From Exiguobacterium sp. 9-2 (GTDB taxonomy: Bacteria > Bacillota > Bacilli > Exiguobacteriales > Exiguobacteriaceae), in contig NZ_CP142850.1 of assembly GCF_036287235.1 (NCBI RefSeq), positions 1,567,127 through 1,631,126 of the forward strand: a stretch of 64,000 bases of DNA, written 5' to 3'. Under the pieces are notes generated by a model. That model did no database searches, had not been told where the DNA came from, and saw nothing but the letters and a program-made list of their open reading frames with translations. Positions 8,503 through 17,501 of this stretch are shown piece by piece. Made by a program: the position numbers and the translations under genes. Within the stretch, counting starts at the first letter, position 1; each line of letters begins with the position of its first letter.

Positions 8503-8712
8503 AAACTCATTAGCACCGCATCAAACCGGTGACTTACTCACACATGTTTCTCAATATCAGCGTAATGACCTGGGAGAGAAATGCAAAGTCACGAAAGCGT
8601 CAGATTCATGAGAGTCTGAAACCGATTGTCTTAGCATGATTCATATTGTTCAGGATTCGTCCTGCTCCTACATTCATTACCTTTTGAGGGCTATACCAAA
8701 TTCAAGGGGGAA
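8503..8712 (+). other. Structured 5' leader of ctc/rplY
   Basis: About 200 bases without an ORF that hold several nested inverted repeats: CACCG/CGGTG near 8514-8531; GTGACTT/AAGTCAC enclosing a nearly continuous ten-base helix (CATGTTTCTC with GAGAGAAATG, one mismatch); CAGATT/AGTCTG; and CAGGA-TTCG-TCCTG, a UUCG-type tetraloop hairpin. It matches no riboswitch class I can recall. It may be a cis-regulatory leader, or the precursor of a small RNA. Confidence 0.5.
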
Positions 8713-8718
8713 ATGAAC

Positions 8719-9390
8719 ATGTCAGTTAATTTAACAGCCGAAAAACGCGAGGTACGTCCACGCTCACTCCGTAAACAATTGCGTCATGAAGGAAAAGCTC
8801 TTGGCGTCGTGTATGGTTACAAAGTGGAAAGTACACCAATCGCATTTGAAGAAAAAGAATTGCTTAAAATCGTCCGAGAAAACGGTGAAAACGTCTTGAT
8901 TTCACTCAAACTCGACGGTAAAAATATTAACGTCTTGATCAATCGCCGTGATATGGATGTCTTCACACCAACAGTCGATCACGTTGAATTCATCGCCGTG
9001 AAAATGGATGAAGAAACAGAAGTCGAAGCAGACGTTGTACTTGTTGGCGAAGCAGCCGGTGCAAAAGTTGGTGGCTTCCTATCACAAACACTCTTTAAAG
9101 TAACAGTCGCCGCTACACCAGATAAATTACCAGAGAACGTCGAAGTCGACGTCACGAACCTCGAAATCGGCGATTCGATTTCTGTAGCCGATCTTCCAGA
9201 ACAAAAAGATTTCCGCATCGTTACAGAAGGCGATATTCAAGTCGCAGCTGTCGTCGAATCGACACTCGAGCAGGATCTTGAAGAAATCGAGGAAGCAGAG
9301 GCACAAGCAGAAGCTGGCGAAGACAACGAAGTGGAAGCAACAGAAACGTCTTCAGAAGAAACAGCTGAAGAGAACGAAGACAATAAATAA
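8719..9390 (+). CDS. rplY: 50S ribosomal protein L25 / general stress protein Ctc
   Basis: Binds 5S rRNA in the large ribosomal subunit; the long Ctc form carries an L25 domain (about residues 1-92), a TL5-type C-terminal beta domain (about 95-185) and here an acidic tail of about 40 residues rich in E and A. A start at 8713 is also open, but ATG 8719 sits eight bases after the GGGGG ribosome site while 8713 is only two bases away, so MSVNLTAEKREV is preferred (223 residues). Promoter is sigma-B-like, terminator follows immediately. Confidence 0.9.
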   Translation: MSVNLTAEKREVRPRSLRKQLRHEGKALGVVYGYKVESTPIAFEEKELLKIVRENGENVLISLKLDGKNINVLINRRDMDVFTPTVDHVEFIAVKMDEETEVEADVVLVGEAAGAKVGGFLSQTLFKVTVAATPDKLPENVEVDVTNLEIGDSISVADLPEQKDFRIVTEGDIQVAAVVESTLEQDLEEIEEAEAQAEAGEDNEVEATETSSEETAEENEDNK

Positions 9391-9397
9391 GTCGTTT

Positions 9398-9432
9398 AAC
9401 GATACGCCCTTTGCGGCGTATCGTTTTTTTTT
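9398..9432 (+). terminator. Rho-independent terminator of rplY
   Basis: Stem AACGATACGCC/GGCGTATCGTT with a short loop, followed by nine T residues. Confidence 0.9.
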
Positions 9433-9489
9433 GTGTCTTGACAACAGACGCTGGATTGCCTAAAGTGAACAGCGTATCACCTATTACCA

Positions 9490-9578
9490 TATCCACTAGG
9501 GGAGCCCAATTGGCTGAGACGATTCACTTCGGACCCTTCGAACCTGATCTAGTTCATACTAGCGTAGGAAAGTGGAGC
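9490..9578 (+). promoter_or_regulatory. TPP (THI-box) riboswitch aptamer
   Basis: All conserved thi-box blocks are present in order: TAGGGGAGCC, GGCTGAGA, ACCCTTCGAACCTGATC, and ACTAGCGTAGGAAAG. P1 pairs TCCAC (9492-9496) with GTGGA (9572-9576). It controls the ykoEDC transporter genes; TPP binding should promote the terminator at 9619-9655. Confidence 0.95.
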
Positions 9579-9618
9579 GACCACATCCAATGACTCCTGC
9601 TGCGCGCAGTTTTTCTGA

Positions 9619-9655
9619 GGACCGCTCTCTTTTTTACGGAGGGCGGTCTTTTTTG
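9619..9655 (+). terminator. Expression-platform terminator of TPP riboswitch
   Basis: GGACCGCTCTC pairs with GAGGGCGGTC and is followed by TTTTTT, 25 bases before the ykoE ribosome site. Position and form fit transcriptional attenuation by TPP. Confidence 0.85.
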
Positions 9656-9687
9656 GCGTCTCCCCCATTCAAAGGAGGACGTATCTA

Positions 9688-10260
9688 ATGCAACACTGGA
9701 AAATGAAAGAAATCATGGTCATGATGATGCTCGCCGTCGCTTGCGGCGTCATCTATCTTGGTTGGTCAACACTCTGGTTGCCGATCTCAGCGATCTTCGG
9801 TCCTGTCGGTGCCAACTGGATGTTTGGCATCTGGATCATTGCGAGTCCGCTCGTCGCAGCAATCATTCAAAAGCCAGGTGCCGCTTTAATTGCGGAAGTC
9901 GTCGCGGCAGCCGTCGAACTGTTCACAGGTAGTCATTTTGGTTTATCCGCTCTTCTGATCGGAGTCTGCCAAGGACTTGGTGCGGAACTCGTCTTTGCGA
10001 TGACGCGTTACCGTCGTTATGACACATGGACCTTGATGTTATCGGGTGTCGGAGCCGCGATTGGTAGCATCGTTTATAGTCTAATCGCGAACGGATTCGG
10101 TTACTACACAACGACGACGTTGCTTGCGACAACTGGCTTACAATTGATCAGCGGCGCATTACTCGGTGGCTTGCTTGCAGCCATTCTCGTCCGTCGCCTT
10201 GTTGCGACTGGTGTCTTGAACGGGTTTGCGGCAGGACGTGCGAAACGAGAAATCGCATGA
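9688..10260 (+). CDS. ykoE: ECF transporter substrate-binding membrane subunit, HMP/thiamine type
   Basis: S component of 190 residues with about five to six transmembrane helices, of the YkoE family that captures the thiamine pyrimidine precursor (HMP) or thiamine. Features include GWSTLWLPI in helix one and the AALIAEVVAAAVELF helix. AAAGGAGG precedes the ATG at 9688. Regulation by the TPP riboswitch upstream supports the substrate assignment. It overlaps the ATPase gene by four bases (ATGA), so the three subunits are translated together. Confidence 0.9.
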   Translation: MQHWKMKEIMVMMMLAVACGVIYLGWSTLWLPISAIFGPVGANWMFGIWIIASPLVAAIIQKPGAALIAEVVAAAVELFTGSHFGLSALLIGVCQGLGAELVFAMTRYRRYDTWTLMLSGVGAAIGSIVYSLIANGFGYYTTTTLLATTGLQLISGALLGGLLAAILVRRLVATGVLNGFAAGRAKREIA

Positions 10261-11786
10261 TTACTGTCGACGACCTCAGCATCCGCTATCCCGGTCAGAT
10301 GAAATCGGTGCTCAATCATGTATCGCTGACGATTGAGCAAGGGACGACCCTTCTGCTCGGACGAAGTGGGAGTGGCAAGACGACATTACTTCATGCCCTT
10401 GCCGGACTGACACCGGAAACGATTGAAGTCGAACAGACTGGTACCGTTACCCGGTCCGGTTCGGTCGGAATCTTGTTTCAAAATCCAGAAGAACAGTTCT
10501 GCATGGAGACGATCGGACGCGAAATCGCTTTTAGTTTAGAAAATCGCTCGATTCCGCGCGTGGAGATGGATGAACGAATTGAACGCTTACTCGCACTCGT
10601 CGGTCTCCCCCTCCCCTTCTCGACACCGATCGCGAGTCTATCCGGTGGAATGAAACAGCGTCTCGCGCTCGCAGCGGTCCTAGCACTTGAGCCGACGATC
10701 TTATTACTCGATGAACCAACGGCTCAGATTGATCCAATCGGACAACATGAGCTGATGGCGTTGATTTTTCGGATTCAAAAAGAACACGATTTAACGATCG
10801 TCTTGATCGAACACCAACTCGATGTCTGTTTGTCGTACGTCGACCAGGTCGTCTTGCTTGAGGACGGATCGATTACTGCGACAGCAGATCCACGGGATCT
10901 GTTCCCCCAGGATTACAAAGAGCTTCAAACGAAAGGTATTGCCGTTCCCTCTTTGTATCCGTATACGTTAGAGACGTTACCCATAGATGGACCGCAAGCG
11001 GCGCGACTTCATGTGCCTTCCACCGTCGCTACAGCTGGTCGCTCTTTGTTACACGTCGCTGCATTATCGACGAAAGCACCATATCCGCTGACCGATGCGA
11101 CATTTTCCCTGCAGACAGGAGAATGGGTGATGCTGCTTGGGGCAAATGGATCCGGGAAAAGTACATTGCTTGCGACACTCGGGCGGTTGCTTCCCAATCG
11201 TGGAACGTATCAGCTCCAGGGACGTCCGGTTCATCGTTACTCCCAGCGTCGCTTTTATGAGCACGTTGGCTATGTCTTTCAACAACCGGATCTGCAGTTT
11301 CTTAAGCTGACGGTCGAAGCGGAAATCGACTGGAGCCACCGGGCAGCGACGAACGTTAAGCGCGCGGCGTTGCTCGAACGGCTGGAACTGACATCTGTCA
11401 AACAGCAGTCACCACTTGCTCTTAGTACGGGGCAACAACGACGGCTCAGCGTCGCAACGATGCTCGGACAAACGAAAGACTTATTGTTGCTCGATGAACC
11501 GACCTTCGGACAAGATGGATTGACGACACGACGCTTAATGGAACAGTTACAGATGGAACAACAGAACGGTACGACACTCGTCATGGCGACGCATGATATG
11601 GAGCTCGTCGCCCGGTATGCGGATCGTGTCCTCGTCATGGAGCAAGGACGGATTACTTTTGACGGTCGCCCAAGCGAGTTATTCGCTGACGTTCCATTAC
11701 TCGAGCGCTGTCAGCTACAACGTCCACTTTCGTACCAATTCCAGGAGGTGAAACGTGATGCAAACGAACGTGTCCCCGTTCGCTAA
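10257..11786 (+). CDS. ykoD: ECF transporter double-ATPase subunit
   Basis: Fusion of two ABC ATPase domains in 509 residues. Domain one has Walker A GRSGSGKTT, signature LSGGMKQR and Walker B ILLLDEPTA; domain two has GANGSGKST, a shortened signature LSTGQQRR and LLLLDEPTF. It energises transport through YkoC and YkoE. The tandem domain layout is normal for YkoD. Start overlaps ykoE by four bases. Its 3' end overlaps ykoC by 29-32 bases. Confidence 0.92.
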   Translation: MITVDDLSIRYPGQMKSVLNHVSLTIEQGTTLLLGRSGSGKTTLLHALAGLTPETIEVEQTGTVTRSGSVGILFQNPEEQFCMETIGREIAFSLENRSIPRVEMDERIERLLALVGLPLPFSTPIASLSGGMKQRLALAAVLALEPTILLLDEPTAQIDPIGQHELMALIFRIQKEHDLTIVLIEHQLDVCLSYVDQVVLLEDGSITATADPRDLFPQDYKELQTKGIAVPSLYPYTLETLPIDGPQAARLHVPSTVATAGRSLLHVAALSTKAPYPLTDATFSLQTGEWVMLLGANGSGKSTLLATLGRLLPNRGTYQLQGRPVHRYSQRRFYEHVGYVFQQPDLQFLKLTVEAEIDWSHRAATNVKRAALLERLELTSVKQQSPLALSTGQQRRLSVATMLGQTKDLLLLDEPTFGQDGLTTRRLMEQLQMEQQNGTTLVMATHDMELVARYADRVLVMEQGRITFDGRPSELFADVPLLERCQLQRPLSYQFQEVKRDANERVPVR

Positions 11787-12480
11787 ACTCAATCCTGTCA
11801 TTAAGGGAAGCGGATTGTTTTTGATCATGTTTGCCTTGATTGCAACGAATGACTGGGTCAAAACGTTAGTATTCTTGAGTTTTGCTATCGCACTGCTACT
11901 CCTTTCCGGATGGGGTCCTTTTGATTTCTTGAAGCGACTTGCGCCGTATATTCTATTATTCTTATTGACGTTCTGGATGATGGCGGCTTTCGGCAAAGGA
12001 ACGAATACTCTTTGGTCGTTTGGTTGGTTTCATGTCACGTCGGAAAGCGTCGCGCACGGCTGGTTACTTGCCTTGCGGATGGCCACGTTCGTCTGCCTGA
12101 GCCTCGCTTTCGTCACGACGACCGACGCGACCCGTTTCGTAATGAGCTTGATCCATCAGGCGAAGTTATCGCCCCGCTTTGCTTACGGATTCCTTGCCGG
12201 GATTCGCTTTCTGCCGCAACTGGTCGAAGAAGTCCGCGTTTTGCGGCAAGTCCGGATGATTCGCAATGTGCACAGTCGCTTTCCTGGTGATGGATTTCTT
12301 TCAATTGGCTTACCGCTCTTCTCACGATCGATCCAGCGGGCAGAACGGATGGCGATTGCTCTCGAAGCCCGTCACTTTTCAGCAGAGCGAACGTATTACG
12401 AGGTACCGGTCGTTCAGCGTCAGGATATTATTTATCTCGTGGTCATCCTCCTATTCATCAGTCTTGTCTTTTGGCTATGA
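11755..12480 (+). CDS. ykoC: ECF transporter transmembrane (EcfT) subunit
   Basis: EcfT/CbiQ-type protein of 241 residues with about five helices. The coupling-helix ARG-like motif appears as ALEARHFS near residue 200. Two adjacent starts exist: GTG 11755 and ATG 11758; AGGAGGTG (11743-11750) is better spaced for the ATG, giving 240 residues. Together with ykoE and ykoD it forms a complete dedicated ECF transporter for HMP or thiamine. Confidence 0.9.
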   Translation: MMQTNVSPFAKLNPVIKGSGLFLIMFALIATNDWVKTLVFLSFAIALLLLSGWGPFDFLKRLAPYILLFLLTFWMMAAFGKGTNTLWSFGWFHVTSESVAHGWLLALRMATFVCLSLAFVTTTDATRFVMSLIHQAKLSPRFAYGFLAGIRFLPQLVEEVRVLRQVRMIRNVHSRFPGDGFLSIGLPLFSRSIQRAERMAIALEARHFSAERTYYEVPVVQRQDIIYLVVILLFISLVFWL

Positions 12481-12535
12481 TTACCGCCACCCGTATCCGG
12501 GTACACTCTAGCAAGACAGATTGAAGGAGAACGAC

Positions 12536-13567
12536 ATGAAACGTATCCTCTTGATTGGTGCAGGTCACGCTCACCTGCATTGCATTACACACGGACCAAC
12601 AGAAGACGTCGAGTGGCTGGTCCTGAACGCCTCGACTTACCAATATTACTCGGGCATGTACTCTGGGCTTGCTGACGGAACATACGACATGGATGAGATG
12701 CGTATTGACGTCGCCGCCTTATGTCGTGCCTATGATAAACCATTCATCAAGGAGACCGTCATCAAAGTCGACCCTGTTGAAAAGGTCGTCTTCGGTGCAT
12801 CCGGCAGACGTTACACCTATGACGTCGTCTCAACGAATATCGGTTCATTCGACTGGTCGGAAGATACGACGCGATTATCGATTAAACCGAACTACCGGTT
12901 ACCGGATACATTAAAGCGACTGCAACAAGCAAAGCGTCCGGTCGTGATTGGGAGCGGAGCAGCGGCCGTCGAGATGGCGGCGTCCTTGAAAGCGGCGGGT
13001 GTACCGATCACATTGATCACGGATCCAGATATCCTTTCTCGTCATCCGGCAGCGGAAGCCATTACGAGACGGTTAAAAGAACTCGAAGTGTACTGGATCC
13101 GGGAACGTCCTATAGATGACGAACTACCACTCCGCTTTACGCAACACCCACCAATCGAGTCAGATGCAATCGTCCGCTTGACGGGTGCCAAAGCTCCGAC
13201 ATTGTTTGCAGACAGCAATCTCTTCACCGAAGACGGATTTTTACTCGTCAATGAACAGTTACAAGCGCTCGATCATCCAAGTTTGTTTGTTGCGGGTGAC
13301 GCGGCGACCCTCGTCGCCTACCCCGACATTCCGAAGAATGGTGTCACAGCTGTCCGACAAGCGCCAATTTTACTTACGAACCTTTTACGATACCTCCAGG
13401 AAGAAGCACTGCAAACCTATCGTCCGCAAACGAACTATTTGACGATTTTATCGATGGGACCGCGTCATGCGGTTTCCCTATATGGTCGTCATTATTCGAC
13501 TCACACGTTCGGTTGGTACCTGAAGCGCTGGATCGATCAACGGTTCATGCGGAAGTATCGCCTTTAA
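12536..13567 (+). CDS. FAD-dependent NAD(P)H oxidoreductase
   Basis: Pyridine nucleotide-disulfide oxidoreductase fold of 343 residues, NDH-2-like. The FAD-binding N-terminus is ILLIGAGHAHLH, the second Rossmann turn is VVIGSGAAAVEMAASL, and a C-terminal FAD motif is LFVAGDAATL. ATG 12536 is chosen over an upstream TTG because AAGGAGA precedes it. No redox-active CxxC pair is visible, so it is not a disulfide reductase. It lies 55 bases after ykoC in the same direction, possibly within the riboswitch-controlled transcript, but a connection to thiamine is unproven. Confidence 0.75.
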   Translation: MKRILLIGAGHAHLHCITHGPTEDVEWLVLNASTYQYYSGMYSGLADGTYDMDEMRIDVAALCRAYDKPFIKETVIKVDPVEKVVFGASGRRYTYDVVSTNIGSFDWSEDTTRLSIKPNYRLPDTLKRLQQAKRPVVIGSGAAAVEMAASLKAAGVPITLITDPDILSRHPAAEAITRRLKELEVYWIRERPIDDELPLRFTQHPPIESDAIVRLTGAKAPTLFADSNLFTEDGFLLVNEQLQALDHPSLFVAGDAATLVAYPDIPKNGVTAVRQAPILLTNLLRYLQEEALQTYRPQTNYLTILSMGPRHAVSLYGRHYSTHTFGWYLKRWIDQRFMRKYRL

Positions 13568-13599
13568 AAACATGCGCCGGCGCACGCTTTTTCTATACA

Positions 13600-13636
13600 C
13601 AAAAACAAGCCATGGACACTCGTCCATGGCTTGTTA
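13600..13636 (-). terminator. Terminator of alpha/beta hydrolase gene
   Basis: Perfect 14-base stem AACAAGCCATGGAC/GTCCATGGCTTGTT with a four-base loop; five T residues follow on the minus strand. It also stands between convergent genes and can serve both. Confidence 0.9.
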
Positions 13637-13638
13637 AA

Positions 13639-14460
13639 TTAGACGGTTTGATTTCCTTTAACGTACGTCAGTAATGTCTCGTTGAACTTCTCTTGTTCGT
13701 CAAGTAACATCCCGTGTCCACTCTCTTCGAAGACTTCGAGTCGCGCATGTGGGATTTCCTTTTGCATCTCTTCCGCAAACTCGAACGGACAGACTTGGTC
13801 TTTTTTACCGTGGATGATTAACGTATTAACTTTGATGTTTTCGAGTTTTCCACGTAAGTCTTCGTCACGCAAGGCGATTGCTGACTGAATCGTTCCGTGG
13901 GACGAAGCGGCGATGCTAAGACCATGGAACCATTGTTGCAGCGGTTCTGGATGTTCCTTCGCAAAGAAGATTTCACCGAATCCTTTGAGCATCGACGGGC
14001 GATCCTGTTTCGTATCGGCAATCAACGCATCGACTTCTTCTTTCGTCATCCCATATGGGTAACCGTCACGTTGCGTAAAGACTGGTGCCGCAGCTCCCGC
14101 GAGAACAAGCTTACTGACTTTTGAATCCCCATATTGCAAGAGATAGGACAAGGCGATTCCTCCTCCCATCGAGAAGCCGAGCAACGTGACATTCGTTAAT
14201 TTGAGCTGTTCGATGACTTCATTGACATCGGACGCCATCGTCTTATAGTCATATCCCGTTGCCGGTGCATCTGATTTGCCATAACCACGATAATCGATTC
14301 CGACGTAACGGTACCCTTCTTCGACGAGCAGATTCTTTTGATACTCGAACATGTTATTGTTTGCTGGCCAGCCGTGTAAAAAGACGACCGGTTGACCCGA
14401 TCCGACATCCTCAACGTAAATCTTCGTGCCATCAACTGCTTGAATAAATGTACCCATCAT
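13639..14460 (-). CDS. Alpha/beta hydrolase, chloroperoxidase/arylesterase-like
   Basis: Serine hydrolase of 273 residues. Oxyanion-hole motif HGWPANN near residue 27, nucleophile elbow GFSMGG, acid region GKKDQVCP and catalytic His in ESGHGM near the C-terminus give a complete triad. Closest type by eye is the cofactor-free haloperoxidase/esterase group; the substrate is unknown. Starts are ambiguous: ATGATG at 14460/14457 follows GGGGG; longer in-frame starts lack a ribosome site. Cytoplasmic, monocistronic. Confidence 0.8.
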   Translation of the reverse strand: MMGTFIQAVDGTKIYVEDVGSGQPVVFLHGWPANNNMFEYQKNLLVEEGYRYVGIDYRGYGKSDAPATGYDYKTMASDVNEVIEQLKLTNVTLLGFSMGGGIALSYLLQYGDSKVSKLVLAGAAAPVFTQRDGYPYGMTKEEVDALIADTKQDRPSMLKGFGEIFFAKEHPEPLQQWFHGLSIAASSHGTIQSAIALRDEDLRGKLENIKVNTLIIHGKKDQVCPFEFAEEMQKEIPHARLEVFEESGHGMLLDEQEKFNETLLTYVKGNQTV

Positions 14461-14611
14461 AAAACCCCCATAGTAATAGATTGACCATGCATGCATCTAT
14501 TATTCCCGAGTCAAGGGATGTCAAACATCTTGATGTTGAAACGTTATAGAAAATTCTGTCTATTATAGAAAATATGGTAAAATACAGACAATCGTATAGA
14601 GGAGGTTTTTC

Positions 14612-15880
14612 ATGAGACGCTATATACATATTGGTATTCTCGCAGGAGCAGTTCTTCTTGCCGGATGCGGAAAAGAACAATACTTAGATCTTACATATGA
14701 TGCCAATTACTGGGGCGGTATCTCGACTACCTTTGATGGTCAAGAGATACCGGATCTCCCGAAAAAACAAACGGCGGCTTTGTTGAAGGGTTGTCAGCAA
14801 AAACCTGACATGATGCGCTTGCCTGATCGATATGTGCAACACGAAGGATTTGATTTATACTTCCTGCCTCCGAGTGTCCAAGGGCGCGAGTTCCAACACG
14901 TCCGTTTCCTGTCAGACGAAAAAAAGGACTATCTGGCGTGTCAGCCGATTCGCCATGCGGATTATGCGGTCCACCAAATCAAGCGCAGTGATTACCCATT
15001 CGTCGATTGGTCGAACCAACCGCTTAAAGCTAAATCGACAGACGTTCGCTTTAAGCCTGTCCCAAAAGAAGTGACGGATCAACAAAAACAAGAAAATGAA
15101 GAAAGTAAAGACACGAAAGGACTTGGTCGTTACCTTTTCCCATCGTATCAATTGTCCTTACCACCGGAAGGACAATTCGTTCTCTTCATGAAAGACAAAA
15201 ATAAGGATAAAGAACAAACACTCTTTGAGACGACCGAGTCCCGAGCTGGTTCCGAATTGAATTTAGCTTTTCGTGTCATTCCGAATAGTGGTTTGCAGCA
15301 CACATCGATTGAACTCATGACCAGTGGTGATCGTATTGGGATTCCATCCGTCATTCAAGACCATGTAATGGGGCAATCATATCAAATCAAGCGAAAGCAA
15401 CTTCCTGCTACGCTTTCAATGGGACAGACGGTTCCTTTTGCGACTGTTTGGAAGAAAGAAGGAGGCAAAATCGTTCAAGAAACATCGCTATATATGCGTC
15501 TCAATCAGACCTACAAAAAACCTGCGAATTACAAATATGGCTTTCTTGATGCATCACCAACCACATATGTCGGCTACATTCACGACTCACCAAAGCAGCT
15601 CGTCGATAACGATTTTAAATTCATCTCGGCCATTCCAGATAAACTAGCAAAAAAAATGGCTCAAGAATTAAAAGAGACCGATGTGATGGAGCCACAAGGA
15701 ACAAAGCTGAAACAGAAAAAATTGACCTTGATCCGCAAAGGAAAAAGTCAAACGTTCGAACTATTCGAACGCAAACGAGCTAAAAAGCTTGAAATCTATG
15801 TTGTCAAACTGGGATCAAAGAAAGGTGCGAAGCTGTCAGGTACGACAAGTGAAGCACTTAGTGAGGTGCTCAAACAATGA
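14612..15880 (+). CDS. Putative lipoprotein, first of paralogous pair
   Basis: 422 residues with a type II signal peptide, lipobox LLAGC (Cys19). After the anchor the protein is hydrophilic with many lysines and no catalytic motif I recognise. It shares layout and short motifs with the next protein: an early conserved Cys followed by a second YxxCQ segment, a SLPPEGQF-like beta motif, and a C-terminal KKxxxLTFRKG-type segment. AGGAGG precedes the ATG. The last four bases overlap the next start (ATGA), so the two are coexpressed and may act together at the outer face of the membrane. Function unknown. Confidence 0.7.
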   Translation: MRRYIHIGILAGAVLLAGCGKEQYLDLTYDANYWGGISTTFDGQEIPDLPKKQTAALLKGCQQKPDMMRLPDRYVQHEGFDLYFLPPSVQGREFQHVRFLSDEKKDYLACQPIRHADYAVHQIKRSDYPFVDWSNQPLKAKSTDVRFKPVPKEVTDQQKQENEESKDTKGLGRYLFPSYQLSLPPEGQFVLFMKDKNKDKEQTLFETTESRAGSELNLAFRVIPNSGLQHTSIELMTSGDRIGIPSVIQDHVMGQSYQIKRKQLPATLSMGQTVPFATVWKKEGGKIVQETSLYMRLNQTYKKPANYKYGFLDASPTTYVGYIHDSPKQLVDNDFKFISAIPDKLAKKMAQELKETDVMEPQGTKLKQKKLTLIRKGKSQTFELFERKRAKKLEIYVVKLGSKKGAKLSGTTSEALSEVLKQ

Positions 15881-17148
15881 ATAAACGTTACTGGATCGGA
15901 CTAACACTTGGAGCGACGCTAGCATTAAGCGGTTGCCAAAGTGACGCCCCGAATTTTAAATGGGATTACTTATCACAAATGTATGATGGAGGGCAATTCA
16001 ACGAAAAAGAATCTCGCACTTTGTCAGCTAAAGAGCGAACCGTCATCCAAAAAACATGCGCATCTAAAGCGAGCGATGCGCCCGTCAATTACGCTGTCGG
16101 TAACATCTATTCCGTCATGATGACGAATCCGTTCGAAGATTATGATAGTCAAACCGTTCGTTACGTGAAAGCTGGGAAAAAGACGTATTTATATTGTCAG
16201 ACATCGTCTAAAGATGGGTATTATCCGTTACCAAAGAAAGAAGACATCTTCAAGAAGACTACTCTGACTCCACAACGGAAGAACTTTAGCATGAAGCCTG
16301 TTGTATTAAAAAAAGACGACTGGTTCAATCCTGATGAGAAAATCGCAGACCATTCTGCTCGAAAATTAGAACTTCCAGGATCAGGTTACCTCGTCATCGA
16401 GGCAACGGATGTCACAAAAAAAGATGCACAGACGACGACTTTCGCATACGCGAATTCTCTGACACCGTTCACCCGTGATGTCAATCTCTATCTCGTCTAC
16501 AATCAACAATACGATTCGACATACGACGTTTCGGTTCGTATACCGCAGTTGTATGGTGGACGCCGTGCGGAACACCCGATCCATTCAATGAAACAACCAG
16601 GAAAGGTCCGATTCGTTCCGGGTGACGGCACGCCGGAACATTATGGAACGGTCATCGCAACGGAGAAAAACGGACGCGAATTCCGCTACGAATTATCGAT
16701 TCGCCATACGATGCAACAACCGACTGAACTCCAAGTCCAAGGACCGGATCGAACAACAGACGACGACGTTGCGGAAAACCAAAACGAGACACTGTTCCAT
16801 CAAAAACAGTTTTCGCATATCCGTTTTGAAGAAGATGATCGAGGAAATCATTTTTCGGAAAAAGATATTGATTGGGAAAACATGATCATGATGACAAGTG
16901 ATGAATCCGGGAAATTAAAAAAAGCGATCAAGACGAGTGAACAGGCTGATGTGCGGGGCAAGAGGGCGAAGTGGAAATACTTGACGTTCCGAAAAGGCGT
17001 GACTGGTCAACAGTACGAAGTCTATCTTGATAAACGCGTCAAAAAGACTGACATCTACTTAAAGGATCCAAAGCGTGACGTGTCGATTCACTTATCAGCA
17101 ACGGGTCGTGACATCATCCTCCCTTTATTCGAGCAGTATGAAAAATGA
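15877..17148 (+). CDS. Putative lipoprotein, second of paralogous pair
   Basis: 423 residues with lipobox ALSGC (Cys19). It is a diverged relative of the 14612 product: same length, same spacing of the second and third cysteines (QKTCAS and YCQT), matching C-terminal LTFRKG block. Predicted to be anchored on the outer side of the cytoplasmic membrane. No enzyme or binding fold is recognised. Its start overlaps the upstream gene, and the gene ends next to a convergent small membrane protein gene. Confidence 0.7.
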   Translation: MNKRYWIGLTLGATLALSGCQSDAPNFKWDYLSQMYDGGQFNEKESRTLSAKERTVIQKTCASKASDAPVNYAVGNIYSVMMTNPFEDYDSQTVRYVKAGKKTYLYCQTSSKDGYYPLPKKEDIFKKTTLTPQRKNFSMKPVVLKKDDWFNPDEKIADHSARKLELPGSGYLVIEATDVTKKDAQTTTFAYANSLTPFTRDVNLYLVYNQQYDSTYDVSVRIPQLYGGRRAEHPIHSMKQPGKVRFVPGDGTPEHYGTVIATEKNGREFRYELSIRHTMQQPTELQVQGPDRTTDDDVAENQNETLFHQKQFSHIRFEEDDRGNHFSEKDIDWENMIMMTSDESGKLKKAIKTSEQADVRGKRAKWKYLTFRKGVTGQQYEVYLDKRVKKTDIYLKDPKRDVSIHLSATGRDIILPLFEQYEK

Positions 17149-17149
17149 A

Positions 17150-17386
17150 TTATGTCATGAAGACGAAGTGTTGTAGTAAATAAATCAAGGAACACCAGAA
17201 GATGAAGGCGATCCCCTCTCGCAACCACTCTTTACGTGTCAACGGTTCACGTAAGAAGGAGACGCAAGCAAACAGTAAGACGAAGAAGTAGAGATAAATG
17301 AAGCCACTGCTCGTCAAGAAACCGAAGAGCAGGATCATACCACCGAGGACGGATAGGCTAGAGACGACAGGTTTACGATAGACCAT
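17150..17386 (-). CDS. Small membrane protein, unknown
   Basis: 78 residues with three hydrophobic stretches: residues about 8-22, 26-42 and 60-76, separated by the basic loop REPLTRKEWLRE. A longer reading frame exists, but the ATG at 17386 has AGGTGG seven bases upstream and the extra N-terminus would run through the terminator of the next gene. Unknown function; common as a small orphan in related Bacilli as far as I recall. Confidence 0.6.
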   Translation of the reverse strand: MVYRKPVVSSLSVLGGMILLFGFLTSSGFIYLYFFVLLFACVSFLREPLTRKEWLREGIAFIFWCSLIYLLQHFVFMT

Positions 17387-17462
17387 ACGATGCCACCTCG
17401 TTTCATCTAATTTGTTAGAATATACCCAGATTACGGTAAAACAATCTAATGTATTATTACAC

Positions 17463-17499
17463 ACAAGACCCCCGAGAAGAATCCTCTCAGGGGTCTTGT
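17463..17499. terminator. Inverted-repeat terminator
   Basis: ACAAGACCCC pairs with GGGGTCTTGT across 17 bases, inner GAGA/TCTC pairing adds stability. It follows the heme oxygenase gene on the minus strand; the T-run is interrupted. Confidence 0.6.
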
Positions 17500-17501
17500 A
17501 T

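Noticed and set aside
13573-13584. Palindrome TGCGCCGGCGCA after the flavoprotein gene as terminator
   Set aside because: The stem is only four to five pairs once a loop is allowed, so its role as terminator is doubtful; the 13600-13636 hairpin is far stronger.
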